DNA of 36,306 nucleotides from an uncultured Cellvibrio sp. (GTDB lineage: Bacteria; Pseudomonadota; Gammaproteobacteria; Pseudomonadales; Cellvibrionaceae), in assembly GCA_903858205.1 (NCBI GenBank), contig CAIOHY010000097.1, forward strand, positions 1 to 36,306. The letters run 5' to 3'. The position numbers and the translations under genes are program-made. Position 1 is the stretch's first letter. Each line of letters starts with the position of its first letter. The notes below the pieces were generated by a model. That model was not told where the DNA came from. It did no database searches and was given only the letters and a program-made list of their open reading frames with translations. Below are positions 29,251 through 36,306 of this stretch, in pieces.

Positions 29251-30716
29251 CAGCAGCAGTGTGTTGGGTGAGTGGCATCGTTTTCGCTCTTTTTGTTATT
29301 AGCCAATTGCGCTTTGTGCTATTAATGATGCTAGCTCGCCGCGTTCGACCCGTATATGTGAATCACTCCAGCACCCCTTTGGTGGCGATCCAAGTAGCAA
29401 CTTATCGAGAAACCGAAACGATTGCCTCACTTCTCGACGCAATATGCCGACTCGATTGGCCACACGATAAGCTAATGGTGCAAATACTCGACGACAGCCC
29501 ACCTACCGACGCGACACGTATTGATGCTGTCATCACGGAGTATGCGAACCGCGGTTTGCCAGTGAGCTGTCATCGCCGGGGTTCGCGCGAAGGTTTCAAA
29601 GCCGGGGCCCTTAATCATGGGTTGGAAGTCGCCAACCCAGCCGAATACATAGCCTTTTTCGATGCAGACTGTCGGCCAGATCCGCAATTTTTGCGCAAGA
29701 CGATACCTTACTTAGCCGATCCTCAAGTAGCGGCTGTTCAAGCGCGCTGGCGCTTTCCGAACGCGTTAGTGTCACCATTGACAGCTATTCAGGCAGCAGC
29801 CTTCGAATACCTCTTCGTTTATGATCTCCCAGTAAGAGCCAGCCTTAATCTACCCTCTTACTACTTCGGCTCGGCCGCCGTGTGGCGCCGATCTGTACCA
29901 TTGGCACTCGGAGGCTGGCACTTCAAGCCCTTCACAGCCGAAGACGTAGACATGGGGCTGCGGGCAGGCAACGCTGGCTGGAAGCTATTATATGTGGACG
30001 ACGATCTCGCTGAGGATGACGCCATAGAGGATATATTGGCTTTTCGAACCCAACAAAGGCGGTGGGCGCAAGCAGTTTTGCAAGCCGGAGTCAGTGCGCT
30101 CGGTTCTTTACCTCGATCTAGACGACAGCTATTGGCAACCATGATCGATTGGAGCTCGTTCGCACCTCATGCTCTAATTCCACTCTCAGTATTAGTTACA
30201 CTCTGCATGGCTCTGTGGATACTGTTGCAAGTACCACCGGCGCCAGCCTTATTTTGGTGTCTGAGCGCGCTGATGATTGCATCTCCGGCCACACTTGCAA
30301 TTATATTGGCGCAATCGCGACTCCATCGATGCGATTGGAGCACGCGCGTCCTGCTATTGCTGCAATCCGGCCCTTATTTGGCTGCGACCATGACTAGCTT
30401 CCTCCTTGGCTTAATTGATTTTCTGCATCCTGATAAGCTTGAATTCGTTGCCACACCAAAGTCAGGACGTGCCGGCGTGATCGATGGCCGAACTGCCAAA
30501 TGGATCAGAGCGCATATTGCTCCTGTGATCCTGGATGCTGGCTTCGCTCTACTTTTTGGTACTGCGGCAGCCGTCGCATGGCAAAACGCTATGCATAGCG
30601 CCCTTTTGCCCCTGAGCTTGATGAGCGTCCAGTTCTTTGCTAGTTCCATACTAACGGGAGGCGCCCTATTAAAACGCGTGAGGATAAAAGATTCGGAGAA
30701 GCCTGCCTCGTGCTAA
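29247..30716 (+). CDS. family 2 glycosyltransferase, cellulose-synthase-like membrane protein
   Basis: VAIQVATYRETETIASLL, ILDDSPP, FFDADCRP and QQRRWAQ motifs with TM helices at both ends; ATGA start at 29247 preferred over the upstream 29130 ORF start. Confidence 0.9.
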   Translation: MTAAVCWVSGIVFALFVISQLRFVLLMMLARRVRPVYVNHSSTPLVAIQVATYRETETIASLLDAICRLDWPHDKLMVQILDDSPPTDATRIDAVITEYANRGLPVSCHRRGSREGFKAGALNHGLEVANPAEYIAFFDADCRPDPQFLRKTIPYLADPQVAAVQARWRFPNALVSPLTAIQAAAFEYLFVYDLPVRASLNLPSYYFGSAAVWRRSVPLALGGWHFKPFTAEDVDMGLRAGNAGWKLLYVDDDLAEDDAIEDILAFRTQQRRWAQAVLQAGVSALGSLPRSRRQLLATMIDWSSFAPHALIPLSVLVTLCMALWILLQVPPAPALFWCLSALMIASPATLAIILAQSRLHRCDWSTRVLLLLQSGPYLAATMTSFLLGLIDFLHPDKLEFVATPKSGRAGVIDGRTAKWIRAHIAPVILDAGFALLFGTAAAVAWQNAMHSALLPLSLMSVQFFASSILTGGALLKRVRIKDSEKPASC

Positions 30717-30803
30717 ATGCTGGTTGTGGTTTTTATTCCTGCAACTTTATAACGAGGCAAGCCCCCTATTGGCTTTCCTATTTAGTGTTAGTGGAAGTGA
30801 CAC

Positions 30804-31679
30804 ATGGTGAATATTCTTTATACACATTGTAACGCTGGTGCCGGGGACATCCTGATCCATCATTGGCTCAGATCAGCCAAGCTACATGTCGACCTGACCA
30901 ATATTGAAATCGTTGTGATCGATTTCGGTTTGACAGACGACCAACGTGAGCAACTACGCAAGGAAGGCGTGCAATTGTGGCTTGGACGTGCCGATGGGCG
31001 TACACCCAATATCCAGTACCGAGAGATCGCCAGTTATCTAGCCACGCGGCCAGATGTCAATCAAGTTATGTATTCCGATTGCGGCGACCTGATTTTTCAG
31101 GCCGACATCAGCCCGATCTTCGAGCATCACACCGCGATGATGAAAGCTGTAATTGAGCCAGAATTCAACGTTGCACTGCATGGCATAACGCTCGGCTTTG
31201 GCGATGTCCGGCCCGAGTGTCTTGCCGATATCCGAGAAACAATTGGCGAAAGCCCTACGGCCAATTGCGGCATTGTGGTTGGCCCGAGAGAAAGGATGAT
31301 GGCAATCTGGGACACCTATCAATTGTGCTGTCACGGCACCAAACTGCATGGCACTGACCAATTGATTATAAATTTTATTTTATACCGCGATGGCTTCATC
31401 GAGCTTGATCGATCTTGGAACTACGTCACTTTTATCAATGGCCGCAAATTTTACTACGATGCAGATGGGTTCCTGTGCGATCAAGAATCGCGAATACCAG
31501 TAGTACATAATGCTGGCCGCTATGATTCCGTGCGTACTATAAGTGATTTCGGTTACCGGCGTGGGCGAATCAAGCCACGTGCGTATACTGAGTCAATTCG
31601 CTTTTTCTATCGTGCCCTAGACTTGCTGCATAGGATAGCCCGCAAACGCCCCTTAACCGGCAGCGCCCAAAAGGACTAA
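30804..31679 (+). CDS. GT8-like nucleotide-sugar glycosyltransferase
   Basis: MYSDCGDLIFQADISPIF resembles a DxD region; ANCGIVVGPRERMMAIWDTY; LHGTDQLIINF. Confidence 0.5.
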   Translation: MVNILYTHCNAGAGDILIHHWLRSAKLHVDLTNIEIVVIDFGLTDDQREQLRKEGVQLWLGRADGRTPNIQYREIASYLATRPDVNQVMYSDCGDLIFQADISPIFEHHTAMMKAVIEPEFNVALHGITLGFGDVRPECLADIRETIGESPTANCGIVVGPRERMMAIWDTYQLCCHGTKLHGTDQLIINFILYRDGFIELDRSWNYVTFINGRKFYYDADGFLCDQESRIPVVHNAGRYDSVRTISDFGYRRGRIKPRAYTESIRFFYRALDLLHRIARKRPLTGSAQKD

Positions 31680-31691
31680 TCAGGAAGAATT

Positions 31692-33395
31692 ATGAGGATA
31701 CTTGGCTATTCAGGATTAAACCATGACAGTTCGGTCGCCCTGCTTGAAGACGGCAAGCTAATTTTTGCATGCGAATCGGAAAAAATACGTAGGGCCAAAC
31801 ATGAAATAAGTCCGTTTCCCGACCAAGCTATCAGGAAGCTTCTCTCAGTGACCGGACTGGAACTCAGTGATATCGATGCATTAGCTGTAAACTACGATGC
31901 GGGATTTCTTGCCAACTGGGGGTATATGCCCCATCTTTGGGCTTGTTGGCGCCAACGCAACGCCGATCTTGGAATCATCGCCAATTGTGCTGTCATATCA
32001 GCCAGCCATTCGAAAGCCCTTATCCGTTACTCGATGAGTGGGACGATTCCGCCGATCCGCCGCGTGCGGCACCATCTAGCTCATCTGGCCTCTTCATTTC
32101 TCTATTCCCCCTACAACGAGTCCGCAGTCGCGGTAATTGACGCTTCAGGCGAACTTGACTGCACAACAACCTATCATTGCACAGGGCGGCGTATAACACG
32201 GTTATCCGCCATGACCTTACCGACTGATTCGCTTGGTTCTGTGTATATGATGGCGACCCGACACCTAGGTTACCGATTGATCGGCGATGAATACAAAGTT
32301 ATGGGCCTCGCCTCATTCGGAGAAGCCGATCCAGTATTCCGACGTTTTTTTGAAGAATTGATCATTCTCGAAGCAAACGGGCGATACCGCGTTAATCCAC
32401 GCCTAGCTGGCCATATGTCCAGCAGCGGCTGCCAGTTTCCCGAAGCAGTAGCTAAGCGACTCGGCGGATATCACAAAGGCGGTCCCGAAATGTTCACCGA
32501 TGCTCATAAAAGCTTCGCCCGAGAATTACAGCGTCGTATCGAAGAGGCCATACTCCATGTGATACAACATTTGCGCAAAACTAGCGGCTCGAGAAATCTA
32601 TGCTTGGCCGGTGGGGTAGCACTGAACTGCGTCGCAAACGGCAAGCTGAAAGCAGAGTCGGGTTTCGACAACATTTTTGTTCCGCCTGCACCACATGATG
32701 CAGGAACCTCGATAGGTGCCGCAGCGTACTTACACTATTATGCCGATGGACTGGCGCGCCCCGATCCGTTGCTTCACGCCTATCTAGGCCAAAGCTTTTC
32801 TATCGAGTCTGTCGAGGCAGAGATATTACGCTGCGCCCTACCAGTTCGCCGCCTAGCAGACCCGGCACAGGAGGCGGCGCGGCGTCTGGCACTAGGCGAA
32901 GTCATTGGCTGGTTCCAAGGTGCAACTGAGTTCGGTCCGCGTGCGCTTGGAAATCGCTCGATTCTCGCCGACCCACGCGCCCCTGAGATGAAGGACCAAG
33001 TAAACCGTCGAATAAAGGAGCGCGAAGGGTACCGTCCGTTCGCCCCTTCCGTGCTCGAAGAAGCTGCCGAAGAGTATTTCCCTGGATTAGGCGCCTCCCC
33101 CTACATGCTTTTTATTGTACCAGCCTCGGAAAAGGCGCGCGCTGAAATTCCCGCAGTTGTGCACATCGACGGCACCGCGCGACCTCAAGTAGTATCCGCC
33201 AAAATCAATCCGCTTTACCATCGGCTGATTTCTTGTTTTGCCGAGACCACCGGGGTTCCGGCAGTGCTGAATACCTCATTCAATGTTGCGGGGGAACCAA
33301 TTGTAAACACGCCGGCAGATGCGATCCGATGCTTCTTCGGCAGCGGACTTGATGCCCTGATCATGGGGCCGTTCCTGGTCGAGAAGCCAAAATGA
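31692..33395 (+). CDS. O-carbamoyltransferase, NodU/CmcH/TobZ family
   Basis: MRILGYSGLNHDSSVALLEDGKLIFACESEKIRRAKHE; VRHHLAHLASSFLYSP; NLCLAGGVALNCVANGKL; EFGPRALGNRSILADPR. Confidence 0.95.
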   Translation: MRILGYSGLNHDSSVALLEDGKLIFACESEKIRRAKHEISPFPDQAIRKLLSVTGLELSDIDALAVNYDAGFLANWGYMPHLWACWRQRNADLGIIANCAVISASHSKALIRYSMSGTIPPIRRVRHHLAHLASSFLYSPYNESAVAVIDASGELDCTTTYHCTGRRITRLSAMTLPTDSLGSVYMMATRHLGYRLIGDEYKVMGLASFGEADPVFRRFFEELIILEANGRYRVNPRLAGHMSSSGCQFPEAVAKRLGGYHKGGPEMFTDAHKSFARELQRRIEEAILHVIQHLRKTSGSRNLCLAGGVALNCVANGKLKAESGFDNIFVPPAPHDAGTSIGAAAYLHYYADGLARPDPLLHAYLGQSFSIESVEAEILRCALPVRRLADPAQEAARRLALGEVIGWFQGATEFGPRALGNRSILADPRAPEMKDQVNRRIKEREGYRPFAPSVLEEAAEEYFPGLGASPYMLFIVPASEKARAEIPAVVHIDGTARPQVVSAKINPLYHRLISCFAETTGVPAVLNTSFNVAGEPIVNTPADAIRCFFGSGLDALIMGPFLVEKPK

Positions 33396-34522
33396 ACTCA
33401 AACAGCAAAACGCATTCTAAATGTGCATCGAATTTTCTAGCAAACTACGTTTTTTCCGGCTTCCCTATCCTGCGATTTAGAGTAGCCTGTAATCTTATAT
33501 GGCAAAACAGGCACCGCATTGAGCCAAGTTATATTGGGCGAGCCGCTTTCGTGCTGATGGCTAGTATATTTGGCGCAACTTTCTCCTTGATTGATCGTTA
33601 CTCATTCGGTAAAGCCCCCCCGCACCCAGTCTGGAATGAACCGGTTCTGTTCATTCTTGGATATTGGCGTAGCGGCACCACGCTTTTGCATGATCTGATA
33701 GCTCAGGATTCTCAGTTCGTAACACCCACCCTTACAGACGCTAATGCCGCACCCTGCCTATCGGTCGGCCGCCTCTTTGCACCTCTAATGAAATCCTTCT
33801 TACCGAAAAATCGTGGTTATGATGCGATGGCCTTCAATCTCGACGGTCCCTGGGAAGAGGAAGGTATGCTGTTTTCTTTGACCGGCATATCCCCCTATCA
33901 GGCAGCAGCATTTCCTCGTGATTTCCGAGACTTCGACGCAATGTTAGATCTAAATAGTCTGTCCGAAGATGATATTACGCGCTGGAGGCAAGCTTATGTC
34001 ACTATCTGTCATCAATTGTCTACGAGAAACGGACGCATTGTATTATTCAAATCTCCACCTGCAGCTGCGCGTTTGCCTGTATTGCTCAAGCTGTTTCCTC
34101 AAGCTAAGTTTTTACATCTGAGTCGAGATCCAGAAACTGTATTCGCTTCAAATATGCTGATGATGCGCGTTGTAGGGGAAAAAATACGACTACAGCGTGA
34201 GACGGAAGCTGACATAGCCGAACACATATTGCACCGTTTCGAATGCATCTATGACCGCTATATGGCCGATCTAGGCATGTTGCCACCCGGGCGGTTAACA
34301 GAAATCACATATGAGAATTTAATAGCAAATCCATTGGATGTATTAGAAAAAGCTTATAAAGCATTGGAGCTATCCGGGTTTGAGGAAGCTAGTAAAAATT
34401 TCACTAGGCTGATGACTGCACGCAACGATTATCGCCCCAACCGCCACTCGGCAGTCTCAGCGCAGCAACGTGCCGAAATTGCTCGCCGCTGGGGGCCTTA
34501 CGCTAAACGCTGGGGGTACTAA
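33392..34522 (+). CDS. sulfotransferase family protein
   Basis: FILGYWRSGTTLLHDLI (PAPS 5'-phosphosulfate-binding loop); FKSPPAAARLPVLLKLFPQAKFLHLSRDPETVFAS (3'-phosphate-binding); ATGA overlap with the preceding gene. Confidence 0.9.
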   Translation: MNSNSKTHSKCASNFLANYVFSGFPILRFRVACNLIWQNRHRIEPSYIGRAAFVLMASIFGATFSLIDRYSFGKAPPHPVWNEPVLFILGYWRSGTTLLHDLIAQDSQFVTPTLTDANAAPCLSVGRLFAPLMKSFLPKNRGYDAMAFNLDGPWEEEGMLFSLTGISPYQAAAFPRDFRDFDAMLDLNSLSEDDITRWRQAYVTICHQLSTRNGRIVLFKSPPAAARLPVLLKLFPQAKFLHLSRDPETVFASNMLMMRVVGEKIRLQRETEADIAEHILHRFECIYDRYMADLGMLPPGRLTEITYENLIANPLDVLEKAYKALELSGFEEASKNFTRLMTARNDYRPNRHSAVSAQQRAEIARRWGPYAKRWGY

Positions 34523-35038
34523 TTCTATGAGCCCGCCAACCCTTTAGATTTAATCTAAACAAAAACCCATAGTAATTTTGTTAGGCTTGAATAAATCCAA
34601 ACTAAGAATGAACATTTATTAATGTGGCCCGCTGGAGAGCTTGATAACGAAACAGCTGCAGCCAACAGTACAAATTGAAGGCCTGTATTCGGCTTCTTCT
34701 ATAAATCCAGAATAGAACCGTAAGTCATTTCTAGAATGCCAAATTTCGAATAAGCGTTACCTTACTACCCGTCTTAAACCGGGTAGGCCATAAGTAATTA
34801 ATCACGTATGGCGCAACACCTTTTGCTGACATGAAAGAAACGGCCCTCTGGAGAATTCGCATTTAATCTCAAAGTTTGCGATTTGATCTTCCAAGTAGGT
34901 CGAACCGAAGCCAGTACTTTAATTGAATTTAATTGTTTAATAGAGACAAGTAATTAGAATTCACTGATCATTAACATATACTGGTATAACAACTCATCCC
35001 TAGCACGTTTCATTAAGTTGATTCTTGTCTGGGAAGAT

Positions 35039-35061
35039 AAAACCGCCTTTTGGCGGTTTTA
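35039..35061. terminator. intrinsic terminator, possibly bidirectional
   Basis: AAAACCGCC-TTTT-GGCGGTTTT symmetrical hairpin with A and T flanks. Confidence 0.75.
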
Positions 35062-35359
35062 TCATTTTGGGGCAATGGATATGTGTAATAGAACAGACAC
35101 CTTACGGTGCGGCAGCCTGCCGGGCACTGTATCATTAGACTGAAGGATGGTTTGATGTGTTACTTCAATTAGCCGAGCCTACTAGAGGAGCATTTATTTT
35201 TATTGCAAATCACATAATAACCGTTCCTAAAAGATAGCGGCTTTGGCCAAATTGACACATACTGTTAATGTTTCATACAAATCTGTGCGTTTTCCTGCAT
35301 CCCGACAACGAAACATTAACTAGAATTTTTAACAATAAATCATTTAAAAGGACTTTAAA

Positions 35360-35620
35360 ATGAAAATCAGCATCGTCACCTCTACAGATACCCACGAAAT
35401 CAGACTCTATGAATTCATAGCACCCGCCGGATGGATCATTACATCCTTCTTTCAGATTGTCGAAAAACCCAATACGGGGATTGGTTGTGTGGACACATAC
35501 CATGAAGCTCTTGAAGCAATTGGTTATCCCGCAGATGATGACCAAACCAATATTCAAGCCTCATCTGCAAGTAATTGGGTAGCTAATTTCAAGTATGTCC
35601 CGCATTTCGCCTTGCCCTAA
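35360..35620 (+). CDS. hypothetical protein
   Basis: 86 aa ORF with AAAGGA RBS upstream. Confidence 0.5.
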   Translation: MKISIVTSTDTHEIRLYEFIAPAGWIITSFFQIVEKPNTGIGCVDTYHEALEAIGYPADDDQTNIQASSASNWVANFKYVPHFALP

Positions 35621-35685
35621 TTGGGCAAAAAATGCTTCCTACGGGATACTGGTTACACCCCGGTTCAATAACGGACAATGGGAAA

Positions 35686-36306
35686 ATGACAAAAAGTGAG
35701 ATACGGCATTTTAAGCCGAAGTATTGGACTATCGGACATATATTAGAGACTGGATTTGTTATTCCTGATGAGGACGATCGAATCATGTTTAAAGATATCG
35801 ACGGTTACCTCTCATTTTTTCGGAACACATTAGTCAGAAACTCGGGGTCAATTCATGAACTCACAATCGCGAGGATGTATTGTGAGTTCGTAAAAAATAA
35901 TCCAGAGCCACTCGATGTTCCTTTATTGATTCCTGAGCTGCGGTATGGAGGCAAGGACGTAAAGCATGAGCACCGCCTGGACTTCACTGTAATTGACTCT
36001 TACACGCTATCGAAGGTGGGATTCGAATTGTCTCCTTGGTCAACCCACGGCCAGATCGCCAGCACCAAGGGAAAAACACAGAAAGAAATAAACGCAGAGG
36101 CAAAGGCTAATTTCGAGAAAGAAATGAAAAAGCTCAAGGCCTACTTTCGCAAGCTTGGCATCCCGATTATTGTCTACACTGATAGCGATTTGGCAAATCC
36201 GGAATCGATTTTCTCCGAGATTGAACAGTACCTGACGCCATCCAAAATACAAAAAAAACTGGAGTTTCAAGCGATGGAGGATTTTCTTTCGTTTAAGACA
36301 CCAGAA
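35686..36306 (+). CDS. partial protein, possible PD-(D/E)XK-like nuclease (runs off window)
   Basis: Open frame from ATG 35686 to the end, not in the ORF track: MTKSEIRHFKPKYWTIGHILETGF...KHEHRLDFTVIDSYTLSKVGFELSPWSTHG...FRKLGIPIIVYTDSDLANPE. Confidence 0.5.
   Translation, partial: MTKSEIRHFKPKYWTIGHILETGFVIPDEDDRIMFKDIDGYLSFFRNTLVRNSGSIHELTIARMYCEFVKNNPEPLDVPLLIPELRYGGKDVKHEHRLDFTVIDSYTLSKVGFELSPWSTHGQIASTKGKTQKEINAEAKANFEKEMKKLKAYFRKLGIPIIVYTDSDLANPESIFSEIEQYLTPSKIQKKLEFQAMEDFLSFKTPE

Noticed and set aside
34543-34559. TTTAGATT-t-AATCTAAA palindrome after the sulfotransferase gene
   Set aside because: No T tract and no adjacent gene to regulate; function cannot be supported.
34765-34786. 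CTACCCG...CGGGTAG hairpin in the intergenic region
   Set aside because: Short stem, no T tract, no cloverleaf; not enough for a terminator, tRNA or sRNA call.
1-36306. Search for CRISPR arrays, tRNA/rRNA genes, IS elements and long direct repeats
   Set aside because: None recognised by eye; divergent or short examples cannot be excluded without computation.

Overview
The window is accessory-type DNA with several distinct blocks, read only from sequence motifs and the supplied ORFs. (1) 1-9.4 kb is AT-rich and defence-like. It holds an HNH-type nuclease, a coiled-coil/TM protein, and a tightly overlapping five-gene operon: HTH, Dam-family adenine methylase, calcineurin-like phosphoesterase, P-loop ATPase and an unassigned protein. 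This operon is a candidate undescribed restriction/defence system. (2) 10.1-13.3 kb on the minus strand has two intact MacB/FtsX-type permeases. Next to them is a MacB-type ATPase that I could reconstruct as a heavily frameshifted pseudogene absent from the ORF track. (3) 13.7-19.7 kb has an orphan LspA-like signal peptidase, two GT1-type glycosyltransferases and a PvdE/SyrD-type ABC exporter. (4) 20.2-34.5 kb is more GC-rich. It is a compact biosynthetic cluster: epimerase, radical SAM/SPASM, BtaA-like aminocarboxypropyl transferase, ALS-like ThDP enzyme, SRPBCC protein, acyl-ACP-reductase-like oxidoreductase, ACC-deaminase/D-cysteine-desulfhydrase-like PLP enzyme, three glycosyltransferases, a NodU/TobZ-type carbamoyltransferase and a sulfotransferase. 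No NRPS, PKS or obvious RiPP core was seen. (5) The right edge has a small ORF and an ORF running off the window that may be a PD-(D/E)XK-like nuclease. No rRNA, tRNA, CRISPR array or intact IS element was recognised.
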